Below are positions 25,701-36,755 of a stretch of 45,771 nucleotides of DNA, in pieces. Position numbers and translations under genes: made by a program. Origin of the DNA: Prevotella sp. UBA2444 (GTDB taxonomy: Bacteria > Bacteroidota > Bacteroidia > Bacteroidales > Bacteroidaceae); contig DDQK01000040.1 of assembly GCA_002342665.1 (NCBI GenBank), forward strand, positions 1 to 45,771, written 5' to 3'. The notes beneath the pieces were generated by a model that saw only the letters and a list, made by a program, of their open reading frames with translations, was not told the DNA's origin and did no database searches. Position 1 is the first letter of the stretch, and every line of letters begins with the position of its first letter.

Positions 25701-28700
25701 ATGGCTTTCAAGAAAGATACAAAGACAAAGAGTAATTTCACCAAGATTACCATCGGACTGGCTTCTCCTGAGGAAATCCTGGAGAATTCCTTCGGCGAGG
25801 TTACTAAGCCCGAGACCATCAACTATCGTACCTACAAGCCCGAGCGTGACGGTCTGTTCTGCGAGCGTATCTTCGGTCCGACGAAGGATTATGAGTGCGC
25901 CTGCGGTAAGTACAAGCGTATCCGTTATAAAGGTATCGTCTGCGACCGTTGTGGTGTGGAGGTTACTGAGAAGAAGGTGCGCCGTGAGCGTGCCGGACAT
26001 ATCGAACTGGTGGTGCCCGTGGCTCATATCTGGTATTTCCGCAGCCTGCCCAACAAGATCGGCTATCTGCTCGGTCTGCCCACCAAGAAGCTCGATGCCG
26101 TCATCTACTATGAGCGTTACGTCGTGATTCAGCCCGGTCCCATGGCCGGCAAGAAGGATGGCGAAGGAAATGATGCCCTTGGTGCTAATATGTATGATCT
26201 GCTGTCGGAGGAGGAGTATAACGACATCCTCGACAACTATATCTCTCCCGATAACGACTATCTCGACGATAGCGATCCCAATAAGTTCATTGCCAAGATG
26301 GGTGCTGAGGCCGTCTACGACCTGCTTACCCGTCTTGACCTCGACTCTCTGTCGTATGAGTTGCGCGACCGTGCCAACAGCGACTCTTCGATGCAGCGCA
26401 AGAACGAAGCATTGAAGCGCCTGCAGGTGGTGGAGGCCTTCCGCTCGAGTGTGGAGAAGGGCATCAACCGTCCCGAGTGGATGATCATGAAGATCATTCC
26501 CGTCACTCCTCCGGAGCTCCGCCCCCTCGTCCCGCTGGATGGTGGCCGTTTCGCTACTTCCGACCTGAATGACCTCTATCGTCGTGTCATCATTCGTAAC
26601 AACCGTCTGAAGCGTCTGATGGAGATCAAGGCTCCTGAGGTGATTCTCCGTAATGAGAAACGTATGCTTCAGGAGGCTGTCGACTCTCTCTTCGACAACA
26701 GCCGTAAGTCCTCGGCCGTGAAGAGTGACAGCAACCGTCCGCTGAAGTCCCTCTCCGACTCCCTGAAGGGTAAGCAGGGACGCTTCCGTCAGAACCTGCT
26801 CGGTAAGCGTGTCGACTATTCCGCTCGTTCGGTGATTGTGGTCGGCCCTGAGTTGAAGATGGGTGAGTGCGGTCTGCCGAAGCTGATGGCCGCAGAGCTC
26901 TATAAGCCGTTCATCATCCGTAAGCTCATCGAGCGCGGTATCGTCAAGACCGTCAAGTCGGCCAAAAAGATCGTTGACCGTCGTGAGCCTGTCATTTGGG
27001 ATATCCTGGAGAATGTGATGAAGGGTCACCCAGTGCTGCTCAACCGTGCTCCGACACTGCACCGTCTGGGAATCCAGGCCTTCCAGCCGAAGCTTATCGA
27101 GGGTAAGGCTATTCAGCTCCATCCGCTGGCATGTACAGCATTCAATGCCGACTTCGACGGTGACCAGATGGCTGTCCACCTCCCCCTGTCGAATGAGGCT
27201 ATCCTCGAGGCACAGTTGCTGATGCTCCAGAGCCACAACATCCTGAATCCTGCCAACGGTGCTCCTATCACCGTGCCTTCACAGGATATGGTGCTCGGTT
27301 TGTACTATATTTCAAAGATCCGTCCAGGAGCCAAAGGCGAGGGCCTTACATTCTATGGCCCGGAGGAGGCTATCATTGCCCACAACGAGGGTAAGTGTGA
27401 CCTGCACGCCCTGGTGAAGGTGGTGGTAGAGGATCGTGATGACAACGGCATGCCCTACAAGCACATGGTGGAGACCTCTGTCGGTCGTGTCATCGTTAAC
27501 GGCATTGTGCCGCCACAGGTGGGCTATGTGAATACCGTCATCTCTAAGAAGTCGCTGCGTGACATCATCGCCGACGTGATCAAGAATGTTGGTTTCGCTG
27601 AGGCTTGCGAGTTCCTCGACGGCATCAAGAACCTCGGTTACCGTATGGCTTATGAGGCAGGTTTGTCGTTCAACCTCGACGATATCATCATCCCGAAGGA
27701 GAAGGCAGAACTGATTGAGAAGGGTAATGCCGAGGTACAGCAGATTACTGACAACTACAATATGGGCTTTATCACCGATAACGAGCGTTACAACCAGGTA
27801 ATTGATACATGGACGCATGTCAATAACGATATCGGTAACATCCTGTTGAAGCAGATGACCGAGGCCGACCAGGGCTTCAATGCCGTGTTCATGATGCTCG
27901 ATTCGGGTGCTCGTGGTAGTAAGGACCAGATTAAGCAGCTCTCCGGTATCCGCGGTCTGATGGCTAAGCCTCAGAAAGCTGGTGCCGAGGGACACCAGAT
28001 TATCGAGAACCCGATTCTGTCAAACTTCAAGGAGGGTATGTCGGTGCTGGAGTACTTCATCTCTACCCACGGTGCTCGTAAGGGTCTGGCTGACACAGCC
28101 ATGAAGACAGCCGACGCAGGTTACCTGACACGCCGACTCGTCGATGTCTCTCACGACGTGATTATCAACGAGGAAGACTGTGGTACGCTGCGCGGACTTA
28201 TCTGTACAGCCCTGAAGAATGGCGATGAGGTCATCTCCAGTCTCTCTGAGCGTATACTCGGCCGTGTGTCTGTCCACGATGTGGTCAATCCCAAGACTGG
28301 TGATATTATTGTTCCTGCCGGTGAGGAGATCACCGAGCCGCTTGCTGAGGCCATCGAGAAAGCTGATATTGAGAGCGTTGAGATCCGTTCGGTACTCACC
28401 TGTGAGTCGAAGAAGGGTGTCTGCATGAAGTGCTACGGCCGCAACCTTGCTACCCGTCGTATGGTGCAGAAGGGTGAAGCCGTAGGTGTGATTGCCGCTC
28501 AGGCAATCGGTGAGCCCGGTACACAGCTGACACTCCGTACGTTCCACGCCGGTGGTGTGGCTGCCAATGCAGCTGCCAATGCCAGTATCGTGTCGAAATA
28601 CGATGTTGCTAAGATTGAATTTGAGGAGGTTCGTACCGTACCGTTTGATGAGGACGGCCGTGAGTGCGAGATGGTTGTGAGCCGACTGGGTGAACTCCGT

Positions 28701-30041
28701 TTCGTCGATCCTAACACGAAGATTGCCCTCTCTACGGTCAATATGCCCTATGGTTCTACTCTTTACTTCAAGAATGGCGACGAAGTCCGCAAGGGTGACA
28801 AGATTGCCCAGTGGGATCCCTTCAACGCAGTTATCGTCTCTGAGTATGCAGGTCGCTTGAAGTTCAACAATGTCGTCGAGGGTGTCACTTTCCGTGCAGA
28901 GACTGATGAGACCACCGGTCTGACAGAGAAAATTGTCACGGAGTCGAGAGACAGGACCAAGGTACCCACCTGTGATATCATCGGAGCTAACGGCGAAGTT
29001 GTTGGAACCTACAATTTCCCCGTGGGTGGTCACATTGTCGTTGAGGACGGACAGACAGTCAAGACAGGTGAGACGCTTGTCAAGATTCCACGTGCTGCTG
29101 CCAAGGGTGGTGATATCACTGGTGGTCTGCCTCGTGTCACTGAGCTCTTCGAGGCGCGCAACCCGTCTAACCCTGCTATCGTCAGTGAGATTGATGGTAT
29201 TGTGAGCATGGGCAGAATCAAGCGTGGTAACTATGAGATTATTGTCACCTCAAAGACTGGTGAACAGCGTAAGTACCTCGTTCCGATGTCAAGACAGGTG
29301 CTGGTTCAGGCTGATGATGCCGTACGTGCCGGAACGAAGCTCTGCGACGGTTCCATCACGCCAGCCGATATCCTTGCAATCAAGGGTCCCACTGCCGTGC
29401 AGGAGTATATCGTCAATGAGGTGCAGGACGTGTACCGTCTGCAAGGTGTGAAGATCAATGATAAGCATTTCGAGATTATCGTTCGCCAGATGATGCGCAA
29501 GGTGCAGATCAATGAGCCTGGTGATACGTCTTTCCTCGAGCAGGAGATTGTCGACAAGCTCGACTTCGCTGAGGAGAATGACCGCATCTGGGGTAAGAAG
29601 GTGGTTATCGATGCCGGTGACTCCGAGAATCTGCAGAAGGGTCAGATCGTTACTGCCCGTAAGCTGCGTGACGAGAACTCGGTACTGAAGCGCCGCGACC
29701 TCCGTCTCGTTCAGGTACGTGATGCTGTACCCGCAACGTCTACACAGATCTTGCAGGGTATCACTCGCGCCGCTCTGCAGACTAAGTCGTTCATGTCTGC
29801 TGCTTCCTTCCAGGAAACCACAAAGGTGCTCAACGAGGCCGCTATCCGTGGTAAGGTAGATCATCTGGAGGGTATGAAGGAGAACGTCATCTGCGGTCAC
29901 CTGATTCCCGCCGGTACCGGTCTGCGTGAGTTCGAGAAGATCATCGTAGGCTCAAAGGAGGAGTACGAGCGCATGCAGGCTAACCGCAAGAACGTGCTCG
30001 ACTTCGTCGATGCCGACGAGGTGCTTGAAGAGAAGAGCTGA
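25701..30041 (+). CDS. rpoC: RNA polymerase beta' subunit
   Basis: A 1446-residue catalytic subunit. An N-terminal zinc ribbon uses C66, C68, C81 and C84, the active-site [12 protein letters not shown] is at about 482-493, and a second zinc site with [11 protein letters not shown] is near residue 900. The ATG at 25701 is preferred over TTG 25692 because that TTG is part of the tandem repeat and family members begin MAFKKD. A strong terminator follows. Confidence 0.98.
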   Translation: MAFKKDTKTKSNFTKITIGLASPEEILENSFGEVTKPETINYRTYKPERDGLFCERIFGPTKDYECACGKYKRIRYKGIVCDRCGVEVTEKKVRRERAGHIELVVPVAHIWYFRSLPNKIGYLLGLPTKKLDAVIYYERYVVIQPGPMAGKKDGEGNDALGANMYDLLSEEEYNDILDNYISPDNDYLDDSDPNKFIAKMGAEAVYDLLTRLDLDSLSYELRDRANSDSSMQRKNEALKRLQVVEAFRSSVEKGINRPEWMIMKIIPVTPPELRPLVPLDGGRFATSDLNDLYRRVIIRNNRLKRLMEIKAPEVILRNEKRMLQEAVDSLFDNSRKSSAVKSDSNRPLKSLSDSLKGKQGRFRQNLLGKRVDYSARSVIVVGPELKMGECGLPKLMAAELYKPFIIRKLIERGIVKTVKSAKKIVDRREPVIWDILENVMKGHPVLLNRAPTLHRLGIQAFQPKLIEGKAIQLHPLACTAFNADFDGDQMAVHLPLSNEAILEAQLLMLQSHNILNPANGAPITVPSQDMVLGLYYISKIRPGAKGEGLTFYGPEEAIIAHNEGKCDLHALVKVVVEDRDDNGMPYKHMVETSVGRVIVNGIVPPQVGYVNTVISKKSLRDIIADVIKNVGFAEACEFLDGIKNLGYRMAYEAGLSFNLDDIIIPKEKAELIEKGNAEVQQITDNYNMGFITDNERYNQVIDTWTHVNNDIGNILLKQMTEADQGFNAVFMMLDSGARGSKDQIKQLSGIRGLMAKPQKAGAEGHQIIENPILSNFKEGMSVLEYFISTHGARKGLADTAMKTADAGYLTRRLVDVSHDVIINEEDCGTLRGLICTALKNGDEVISSLSERILGRVSVHDVVNPKTGDIIVPAGEEITEPLAEAIEKADIESVEIRSVLTCESKKGVCMKCYGRNLATRRMVQKGEAVGVIAAQAIGEPGTQLTLRTFHAGGVAANAAANASIVSKYDVAKIEFEEVRTVPFDEDGRECEMVVSRLGELRFVDPNTKIALSTVNMPYGSTLYFKNGDEVRKGDKIAQWDPFNAVIVSEYAGRLKFNNVVEGVTFRAETDETTGLTEKIVTESRDRTKVPTCDIIGANGEVVGTYNFPVGGHIVVEDGQTVKTGETLVKIPRAAAKGGDITGGLPRVTELFEARNPSNPAIVSEIDGIVSMGRIKRGNYEIIVTSKTGEQRKYLVPMSRQVLVQADDAVRAGTKLCDGSITPADILAIKGPTAVQEYIVNEVQDVYRLQGVKINDKHFEIIVRQMMRKVQINEPGDTSFLEQEIVDKLDFAEENDRIWGKKVVIDAGDSENLQKGQIVTARKLRDENSVLKRRDLRLVQVRDAVPATSTQILQGITRAALQTKSFMSAASFQETTKVLNEAAIRGKVDHLEGMKENVICGHLIPAGTGLREFEKIIVGSKEEYERMQANRKNVLDFVDADEVLEEKS

Positions 30042-30063
30042 TTGCTTGTATCTTAAAAAACAG

Positions 30064-30095
30064 CGGGGCTGCGTATCTTTACGCAGCCCCGTTTT
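30064..30095 (+). terminator. rpoC terminator
   Basis: A perfect 11-bp GC-rich stem (30064-30074 with 30081-30091), loop ATCTTT, followed by TTTT. It closes the tRNA-tuf to rpoC transcription region. Confidence 0.92.
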
Positions 30096-30130
30096 GTCTA
30101 TATTTAAATTTCCAGTCTCCGGCGGTTTTG

Positions 30131-30487
30131 TTATGACAGCCCTTCTATCTCGCCTTCAACGATGGTGATGCGCTCGGCCTGCGGACTCTTCGGGAGGCCA
30201 GGCATACGGAGCATGTCACCAGCGATGGCCACAATCATCTCTGAGCCACAGTTGAGGATGACATCACGGATGCGGATGGTGAATCCCTCTGGCGAGCCGT
30301 AACGTGTGGAATCAGCAGAGAAGGAGAACTGGGTCTTGGCGATGCAGACGGGGTAGTGGGCGATGGCGCCATCCTCATCGGTAAAGGTGGCGCGTAGTGC
30401 CTCGAGTTTCTTCTTCGCAGTCTTACTGTACTCCACTGCCGAGGCACCATAGATGCCCTTGCTATTTGTATATCTGTCTTCATAATC
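30131..30487 (-). pseudogene. 3' remnant of formate--tetrahydrofolate ligase gene (fhs)
   Basis: The minus-strand reading frame encodes the last ~118 residues of an Fhs-like protein. KGIYGASAVEYS, then PVCIAKTQFSFS, then DMLRMPGLPKSPQAERI and the C-terminus EIEGLS match the end of formate-THF ligase. The frame is open from 30487 and is preceded by an in-frame TGA (30488-30490), so the roughly 430 upstream residues, including the ATP-binding site, are missing. The start at 30436 would give a 101-residue fragment that could not be an active enzyme. Confidence 0.85.
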
Positions 30488-30556
30488 TCATGTGTTAAGT
30501 TAGTGGCCGCAAAGTTACGGATTTATTTGCTGATAGCCAAGAAAAAAGGCAAAAGT

Positions 30557-30587
30557 TTTGCACTTTCGACTTTTTTGCCTATCTTTG
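30557..30587 (+). promoter_or_regulatory. Promoter of the DUF3467 gene
   Basis: TTTG (30557-30560), 19-nt spacer, TATCTTTG (30580-30587): a full match to the Bacteroidota consensus, 32 nt before the ATG. It begins about 70 bp beyond the fhs remnant. Confidence 0.85.
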
Positions 30588-30619
30588 CAGGCGATCAATT
30601 CATTATATATAATAAGGTT

Positions 30620-30937
30620 ATGAACGAGAAAGACGACAAGCAGCAAGGTCTGCAGTTAGAGCTGCCACAGCAGGTGGCGCAAGGTGAGTATGCCAACTTC
30701 GCTATCATTACCCATTCGAGCAGTGATTTCATCATCGATTTCGCGCGAGTACTGCCAGGTGTGCCCAAGGCTCAGGTGAAGAGCCGCGTCATCCTGGCCC
30801 CCGAGCATGCTAAGCGCCTACTTGGAGCACTGCAGGAGAATATCATGCGATATGAGCGTGAGTTTGGGCCAATCAAAATACCCAATCAGGAGCCCCGAAC
30901 CATCTCGCCATTTGATCTTCCAAAGGGAGAAGCTTAG
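30620..30937 (+). CDS. DUF3467 protein
   Basis: A 105-residue acidic cytoplasmic protein of the widespread DUF3467 family, function unknown. The conserved core runs from EYANFAIITHSSSDFIIDFA to VKSRVILAPEHAKRLLGALQ, and an N-terminal Gln/Glu-rich tail precedes it. The ATG at 30620 is chosen because the upstream frame extension passes through the promoter. It is typically found near rpoC and rpsL in this phylum. Confidence 0.87.
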   Translation: MNEKDDKQQGLQLELPQQVAQGEYANFAIITHSSSDFIIDFARVLPGVPKAQVKSRVILAPEHAKRLLGALQENIMRYEREFGPIKIPNQEPRTISPFDLPKGEA

Positions 30938-31042
30938 GTATTTTTATTTCTAATTATTCTTAAAAGTGTTATATCTTGTTAAATACAACAGGGTATGGCA
31001 CTTTTTCTTGTATATAAATTAGGTGGATTCCGAAAATAGTTG

Positions 31043-31050
31043 TACCTTTG
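31043..31050 (+). promoter_or_regulatory. -7 box of the str operon
   Basis: TACCTTTG in the context GTTGTACCTTTGCAGCCCG, followed by a roughly 90-nt leader to rpsL. The -33 element is weak. Confidence 0.65.
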
Positions 31051-31144
31051 CAGCCCGAAACGCCTTTGAGGAGGTGGACTATCTGCGTAAATAGCTGAAT
31101 ATAAACGAAATAAAATATATAATTAATTAAAAGTTAAAAGTATT

Positions 31145-31525
31145 ATGCCTACAATTTCACAATTGGTAAGAAAAGGCAGAAGGGTAATTGTCGACAAGTC
31201 AAAGTCGCCCGCACTGGACAACTGTCCTCAGCGTCGTGGTGTCTGTGTACGTGTCTACACAACAACCCCGAAGAAGCCTAATTCGGCTATGCGTAAGGTA
31301 GCCCGTGTTCGACTGACCAACCAGAAGGAGGTCAACAGTTACATTCCCGGAGAGGGTCACAACCTGCAGGAGCACTCTATCGTGCTCGTTCGCGGTGGTC
31401 GTGTGAAGGATCTCCCCGGTGTTCGCTATCACATTGTTCGTGGTACTCTTGATACCGCCGGTGTAGCTAACCGTCTGCAGCGCCGCTCTAAGTACGGTGC
31501 CAAGCGTCCTAAGGCTAAGAAGTAA
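31145..31525 (+). CDS. rpsL: 30S ribosomal protein uS12
   Basis: A 126-residue decoding-centre protein. [11 protein letters not shown] and [12 protein letters not shown] carry the lysines altered in streptomycin resistance; both are wild type here. First gene of rpsL-rpsG-fusA-rpsJ. A 157-bp gap to rpsG is longer than its neighbours and contains TTGCTGG and CCAAGCAG segments that could pair. Confidence 0.97.
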   Translation: MPTISQLVRKGRRVIVDKSKSPALDNCPQRRGVCVRVYTTTPKKPNSAMRKVARVRLTNQKEVNSYIPGEGHNLQEHSIVLVRGGRVKDLPGVRYHIVRGTLDTAGVANRLQRRSKYGAKRPKAKK

Positions 31526-31682
31526 ATGACCGGAGAAGGTCATGGTGCCTAGAGGAAAAAAGAAATCATTAATCCCGTTTTGCTGGTGTAGCGTTAGAAA
31601 GGTTGAGTAAATGCCCGGGTGAGGGCGTTGAAGAACAAGTAAGAACAGCCCCCAAGCAGAATTAAATCATTTAAAAAGTAAA

Positions 31683-32159
31683 ATGAGAAAAGCAAAACCC
31701 AAGAAGCGTGTGATCCTGCCGGATCCCGTGTTCAACGACCAGAAGGTTTCTAAGTTTGTGAACCACCTGATGTTCGACGGTAAGAAGTCGAAGTCGTATG
31801 AGATTTTCTACAATGCCCTTGAAGTAGTGAAGGGAAAGATGCAGAATGAAGAGAAGTCTGCCCTTGATATTTGGAAGCAGGCTCTCGATAACATCACTCC
31901 GCAGGTGGAGGTGAAGAGCCGTCGTATCGGTGGTGCTACCTTCCAGGTGCCTACAGAGATTCGTCCCGACCGCAAGGAGAGCATCTCTATGAAGAATATG
32001 ATTTCGTTTGCCCGCAAGCGTAGCGGCAAGTCGATGGCCGACAAGCTGGCTGCCGAGATTATGGATGCCTTCAACAACCAGGGCGGTGCCTTCAAGCGTA
32101 AGGAGGATATGCACCGTATGGCTGAGGCTAACCGCGCATTTGCTCACTTCCGTTTCTAA
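31683..32159 (+). CDS. rpsG: 30S ribosomal protein uS7
   Basis: A 158-residue primary 16S-rRNA-binding protein of the small-subunit head, with [13 protein letters not shown] near the N-terminus and the C-terminal [15 protein letters not shown]7 represses the str operon in E. coli through the rpsL-rpsG gap. Confidence 0.97.
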   Translation: MRKAKPKKRVILPDPVFNDQKVSKFVNHLMFDGKKSKSYEIFYNALEVVKGKMQNEEKSALDIWKQALDNITPQVEVKSRRIGGATFQVPTEIRPDRKESISMKNMISFARKRSGKSMADKLAAEIMDAFNNQGGAFKRKEDMHRMAEANRAFAHFRF

Positions 32160-32197
32160 TAGGTATAAGGTAAAAAGATAAAGGGTAAAAAGTAATT

Positions 32198-34327
32198 ATG
32201 GCAAATCGCGATTTACATTTGACACGTAACATCGGTATTATGGCTCACATCGATGCCGGTAAGACAACCACCTCTGAGCGTATCCTCTTCTATACGGGTA
32301 AGACGCACAAGATCGGTGAGGTGCATGATGGAGCTGCAACGATGGACTGGATGGCTCAGGAGCAGGAGCGCGGTATCACTATCACCAGTGCTGCCACCAC
32401 TTGTAACTGGACCTGGAATAACAAGACGTTTAAGATTAACCTGATTGACACTCCGGGACACGTTGACTTCACCGCTGAGGTGGAGCGCTCACTGCGTGTG
32501 CTGGATGGTGCTGTAGCCACTTATTCTGCCGCCGACGGTGTGCAGCCTCAGTCTGAGACTGTATGGCGCCAGGCCGACAAGTATAATGTTCCCCGTATCG
32601 GTTATGTGAACAAGATGGATCGCTCTGGTGCCGATTTCTTCGAGACCGTGCAGCAGATGAAGGATATTCTGGGGGCTAACCCTGTTGTGATCCAGGTGCC
32701 TATTGGTGCTGAGGAGAATTTCAAGGGCCTGGTTGACCTGATCAAGATGAAGGCCATCCTGTGGCATGACGAGACAATGGGCGCAGAGTATGACGTTGAG
32801 GAAATCCCCGCCGACCTGAAGGCTGAGTGCGACGAGTGGCGCAACAAGCTGCTCGAGGCTGCTGCTGAGTATGACGAGGCTCTCATGGAGAAGTATTTCG
32901 ACGATCCCGACTCTATCACTGAGGATGAGATTATCGCAGCTATCCGCAAGGGTACTATTTCCATGCAGTGCACCCCGATGCTGCTCGGATCATCGTATAA
33001 GAACAAGGGCGTTCAGCCTCTGCTCGACTATGTGTGCGCCTTCCTGCCTGCACCTGTTGACGTAGAGGTCATCAAGGGTACTAACCCCAATACTGAGGAG
33101 GAAGAGGATCGTGAGCCCTCTGAGGCTGCTCCTACTTCAGCCCTGGCATTCAAGATTGCCACCGATCCGTATATGGGCCGTCTGGTGTTCTTCCGCGTCT
33201 ATTCTGGTAAGATCACTGCCGGTAGCTATGTCTTCAATCCCCGTTCGGGCAAGAAGGAGCGTATCAGCCGTCTGTTCCAGATGAACTCTAATAAGGAGAT
33301 TCCCATGGAGTCGATTGATGCCGGTGATATCGGTGCAGGCGTAGGTTTCAAGGATATCCGCACTGGTGACACACTCTGTGACGAGAATGCCCCCATCGTG
33401 CTGGAGTCGATGACCTTCCCCGACACGGTGATTTCTATTGCCGTTGAGCCGAAGAGCCAGGCTGATGTGGCTAAGCTCGACAACGGCCTGGCTAAGCTGG
33501 CCGAGGAGGATCCCACATTCACCGTTCGTACCGATGAGCAGAGTGGTCAGACCATCATCTCCGGTATGGGTGAGCTCCACCTTGACATTATCATCGACCG
33601 TCTGAAGCGCGAGTTCAAGGTTGAGTGTAATCAGGGTAAGCCTCAGGTTAACTATAAGGAGGCCATCACCAAAACCGTAATGGGCTATCGTGAGGTCTAC
33701 AAGAAGCAGTCGGGTGGTCGCGGTAAGTTCGCTGACATCATCGTCAACGTAGGTCCTGTCGACGACGACTGGGATATCAAGGAGAATGGCGGCCTGCAGT
33801 TCGTCAACGAGGTGAAGGGTGGTAACATTCCCAAGGAGTTCATCCCCAGCATCCAGAAGGGCTTCGAGGCAGCCATGAAGAACGGTATCCTTGGTGGCTA
33901 TCCCATGGACTCGCTGAAGGTTGTCGTAGTGGATGGTTCGTTCCACCCCGTTGACTCCGATCAGCTCTCGTTCGAGATTGCTGCCCAGATGGCTTATAAG
34001 GCAGTCTGCGCTCAGGCTAAGCCTGTACTGATGGAGCCCATCATGAAGCTCGAGGTGGTGACACCCGAGGAGAACATGGGTGACGTGATTGGTGACCTGA
34101 ACAAGCGTCGTGGTCAGGTAGAGGGTATGGAAGAGGCCCGTAGCGGTGCCCGTGTCGTCAAGGCTCAGGTGCCCCTGTCGGAGATGTTCGGTTATGTAAC
34201 CGCTCTTCGTACCATCACTTCTGGTCGTGCCACCAGCTCGATGGAGTACGATCACCACGCACCTCTCTCTTCTGCACTGGCCAAGGTCGTGCTGACAGAG
34301 GTGAAGGGTCGTGCCGACCTCGTATAA
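32198..34327 (+). CDS. fusA: Elongation factor G
   Basis: A 709-residue translocation GTPase. The P-loop AHIDAGKT is at about 16-23, followed by DTPGHVDF and NKMD; domains II-V follow to the C-terminus. The str-operon context identifies it as the main EF-G and not an FusA2 paralogue. Confidence 0.97.
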   Translation: MANRDLHLTRNIGIMAHIDAGKTTTSERILFYTGKTHKIGEVHDGAATMDWMAQEQERGITITSAATTCNWTWNNKTFKINLIDTPGHVDFTAEVERSLRVLDGAVATYSAADGVQPQSETVWRQADKYNVPRIGYVNKMDRSGADFFETVQQMKDILGANPVVIQVPIGAEENFKGLVDLIKMKAILWHDETMGAEYDVEEIPADLKAECDEWRNKLLEAAAEYDEALMEKYFDDPDSITEDEIIAAIRKGTISMQCTPMLLGSSYKNKGVQPLLDYVCAFLPAPVDVEVIKGTNPNTEEEEDREPSEAAPTSALAFKIATDPYMGRLVFFRVYSGKITAGSYVFNPRSGKKERISRLFQMNSNKEIPMESIDAGDIGAGVGFKDIRTGDTLCDENAPIVLESMTFPDTVISIAVEPKSQADVAKLDNGLAKLAEEDPTFTVRTDEQSGQTIISGMGELHLDIIIDRLKREFKVECNQGKPQVNYKEAITKTVMGYREVYKKQSGGRGKFADIIVNVGPVDDDWDIKENGGLQFVNEVKGGNIPKEFIPSIQKGFEAAMKNGILGGYPMDSLKVVVVDGSFHPVDSDQLSFEIAAQMAYKAVCAQAKPVLMEPIMKLEVVTPEENMGDVIGDLNKRRGQVEGMEEARSGARVVKAQVPLSEMFGYVTALRTITSGRATSSMEYDHHAPLSSALAKVVLTEVKGRADLV

Positions 34328-34337
34328 TGCATCATTT

Positions 34338-34377
34338 AAGGGAGTCGCTGAGCAAATGACTCTTTAGCGGCTCCCTT
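34338..34377 (+). promoter_or_regulatory. fusA-rpsJ intergenic hairpin
   Basis: A 12-bp stem (34338-34349 with 34366-34377, one G-T pair) with an inner GAG/CTC stem. No T-run follows, so processing, mRNA stabilisation or attenuation of rpsJ is more likely than full termination. Confidence 0.6.
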
Positions 34378-34410
34378 CCTAATATTAACAAATAAAATAA
34401 TAAAAAGACA

Positions 34411-34716
34411 ATGAGTCAGAAAATTCGTATCAAGCTGAAGAGCTACGACCACAAATTGGTCGACAAGTCAGCAGAGAAGATTGTGAAGGCTGTCAAGGCT
34501 ACCGGTGCCATCATCAGTGGTCCTATCCCCCTTCCCACGCACAAGCGTATTTACACCGTGAACCGTTCTACCTTCGTTAACAAGAAGGCCCGTGAGCAGT
34601 TCCAGTTGTCAGACTACAAGCGTCTGATCGACATCTACAGCTCAACAGCTAAGACTGTCGACGCCCTGATGAAACTTGAGCTTCCCAGCGGTGTTGAGGT
34701 AGAAATCAAGGTATAG
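34411..34716 (+). CDS. rpsJ: 30S ribosomal protein uS10
   Basis: A 101-residue small-subunit protein, also NusE in antitermination complexes. [20 protein letters not shown] at the N-terminus and GPIPLPTHK in the middle are characteristic. It normally begins the S10 operon but here is the last gene before a strong terminator. Confidence 0.97.
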   Translation: MSQKIRIKLKSYDHKLVDKSAEKIVKAVKATGAIISGPIPLPTHKRIYTVNRSTFVNKKAREQFQLSDYKRLIDIYSSTAKTVDALMKLELPSGVEVEIKV

Positions 34717-34739
34717 TCTGTTACATCGTACGTGATATT

Positions 34740-34778
34740 AATCGGCTTTCTCGATACAAGGGAATGCCGATTTTTTTT
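34740..34778 (+). terminator. Terminator after rpsJ
   Basis: AATCGGC (34740-34746) pairs with GCCGATT (34766-34772), with further pairing inside, ending in eight T. This separates rpsJ from rplC transcriptionally. Confidence 0.85.
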
Positions 34779-34808
34779 GTTCCGCGTTTGATATGGACAA
34801 GCGTTAGT

Positions 34809-36380
34809 TTAGACATTATTGTTGAGAGGCAAATAATACAGACGTTCATTATTGATTAGGTATAGTTTCCCTTCGGCGATTCCTGCACCTTGTATAGGAA
34901 TGGTTAGTTGTATCTCTGGAATCCCTTGAAGGGATACAAGCCAAACATCCTGCCTACGACTGGTAGGAGAATAAATGCACATCCGGTCGCCTACCTTGCA
35001 AAGAGGCCAATAAAGGGAATAAGCTGGGAAACGCTCTGATATCCTCAATTCTCGATCAACCATGAAGATGTCTCCTTTTTCCGTAATTACAGGGAAGTAG
35101 ATGCCGTCTGTGGCAATGGGCTCAAACATGCTTTTAAGATGATAGTAAGCGTATACTGGCTGGGTGATAATAGCACTCAACGGTCCATGTTCTTTCACAT
35201 CCCATGGCGAAATTGTTACGGTGGAATCACCAAGTTCACGCTTATAGGCTAACCCGTCATCAAAAAGCATGAAAGCACCCTCAGGATTGAGTACGGCGTC
35301 CTCCACCATATCCTTTTTCAAACTCAGCATGTTCATAAACAGGCATGCTCCTGTACGCTTGTTGAAAGCTGCAATAAACGGACGTCCCATCTTTGTGCGC
35401 CTCTGTCCGTTCTTCAGGCCAAAGCCCAGATTGAACATATAGAGCGTGCTGTCGTTGCAGACAAGTCGGGAAAAAGCGGAGGTCTTTGATGGAAACTCAT
35501 GACGCCACACTATATTCATGGAGTGATCAAGGCATACCACCTGCTCACGGTCGGCAAAGAAATAGAGCGAATCATCCTGAACGACATTGGAATGTAGCTG
35601 ATTGATGACATTCTGACTGACAGCCCCCACTGGATAGACTGCATAGCCCGTAGCCATAGCCCCTGCTATAGCGCCGCCCGCCATAGCCAATCCCTGCAGA
35701 AGGGCACCCTTGATATCGTTTACCCCAGTCTTGGCTTTGTGAACACAGACTTCACCAGTACGGATGTTCAGGCGGTTTAAGTCATCTGCGACTACAATCC
35801 AGTGTATAGAGTCCTCACGTATGACATTGTTCCAACCCCAGTTTTTGTCGTGTGGCATGCTTGTAGTCCACAACTGCTGCCCCGTTATCATGTCGTAACC
35901 ACTCAACTTGCTTGATCTCACTCCAGAGTAGCCAAGTACAATATTGGTAGAATCGTCAAACTGGACAGGGGTGAACTTGCCTTGCCACCGAACATTACCA
36001 GTATTCGGATCCAGCATACTAAACTTATTTCCTTTTGAAATAGCCACCCCCGCTTTCGTGCAATAGGCTGATGAATTCCTATAGTCAAATGGGTAAGTCC
36101 ATAATAGTTTGGAGTCCGTTATGCTGAACACCCCAATCTCTCCTTTGAATTTCAGCCATTTCCCGCTTTTGGTAGTTTCTCGGAATTTTAGTAACATATA
36201 GTTAAGTCCTGGTTTGATGACTACACCTTCAATCCTTCGTCCGAAAGACTGGCATTCTGCCATCACTGCCGTACTATCAATAGTCAGGCCTACAGTGACT
36301 TTGCTGGTGTTGTCAGCCTTGGCTGATGAACAAATCAGAAGTAATAATAAAAAGATGTAGTTCCAGAAGTCCTTTTTCAT
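34809..36380 (-). CDS. Secreted PQQ-like beta-propeller protein
   Basis: A 523-residue protein with an N-terminal signal peptide (about 1-22, ending SSAKA) and repeated Trp/Gly-Asp blades such as LLWTYPF, NVRWQGKF, QQLWTTSM and NIVWRHEF, typical of PQQ-binding-like propellers. Around residues 225-250 is a Gly/Ala-rich hydrophobic stretch (GLAMAGGAIAGAMATGYAV) unlike propeller strands and resembling a glycine-zipper membrane segment. Function is unknown. It diverges from the sigma-receptor cassette, so a role in the same surface process is possible but unproven. Confidence 0.75.
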   Translation of the reverse strand: MKKDFWNYIFLLLLLICSSAKADNTSKVTVGLTIDSTAVMAECQSFGRRIEGVVIKPGLNYMLLKFRETTKSGKWLKFKGEIGVFSITDSKLLWTYPFDYRNSSAYCTKAGVAISKGNKFSMLDPNTGNVRWQGKFTPVQFDDSTNIVLGYSGVRSSKLSGYDMITGQQLWTTSMPHDKNWGWNNVIREDSIHWIVVADDLNRLNIRTGEVCVHKAKTGVNDIKGALLQGLAMAGGAIAGAMATGYAVYPVGAVSQNVINQLHSNVVQDDSLYFFADREQVVCLDHSMNIVWRHEFPSKTSAFSRLVCNDSTLYMFNLGFGLKNGQRRTKMGRPFIAAFNKRTGACLFMNMLSLKKDMVEDAVLNPEGAFMLFDDGLAYKRELGDSTVTISPWDVKEHGPLSAIITQPVYAYYHLKSMFEPIATDGIYFPVITEKGDIFMVDRELRISERFPAYSLYWPLCKVGDRMCIYSPTSRRQDVWLVSLQGIPEIQLTIPIQGAGIAEGKLYLINNERLYYLPLNNNV

Positions 36381-36465
36381 GCTTATTATTGATGTTAATA
36401 ACTATGTTGTAGAAATGGCGCAGACTCTCGCCGCATGTCTTTGTATTCGCGGCTGAATGCGTTGG

Positions 36466-36497
36466 CAAAGATAAAGATTATTCTCGAGAATTCCAAA
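36466..36497 (-). promoter_or_regulatory. Promoter of the beta-propeller gene
   Basis: On the minus strand TTTG (36494-36497), 20-nt spacer, TATCTTTG (36466-36473). The leader is about 80 nt. Confidence 0.75.
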
Positions 36498-36585
36498 CAT
36501 TTACGAAACTTTCCTTGTTTCCGTTGTGATAAGACGAAGCAAGAGCTTAATATATCCTAAATTTCGCAGGTTTCCGGCTTACAGA

Positions 36586-36617
36586 TTTGCGGAATTCGCA
36601 TTTTACTCTTATCTTTG
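36586..36617 (+). promoter_or_regulatory. Promoter of the sigma-receptor cassette
   Basis: TTTG (36586-36589), 20-nt spacer, TATCTTTG (36610-36617): a housekeeping-type promoter 138 nt before the sigma gene. The leader contains a run of six A and facing CCCTTGATC and TGATCGGCTGAAGGG segments that can partly pair. Nothing else is seen in the 36381-36752 gap. Confidence 0.75.
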
Positions 36618-36755
36618 CATTTTACCCAAGGTATCGCAGGATCTGAACTCTATTTCACATTAGTTGCAGCTATCTACCCCTCACCCTTGATCAAAAAAGT
36701 TTGTTTTCGGGTTAGCATTCTGATCGGCTGAAGGGTATTATTATAAAAAGACGTG

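Noticed and set aside
25662..27236. 524-codon minus-strand ORF across rpoC
   Set aside because: A shadow of rpoC, rich in Leu/His/Asp with no family resemblance.
30503..30619. N-terminal extension of the DUF3467 protein
   Set aside because: The extension would be translated from sequence upstream of and within the promoter; the family core begins after the ATG at 30620.
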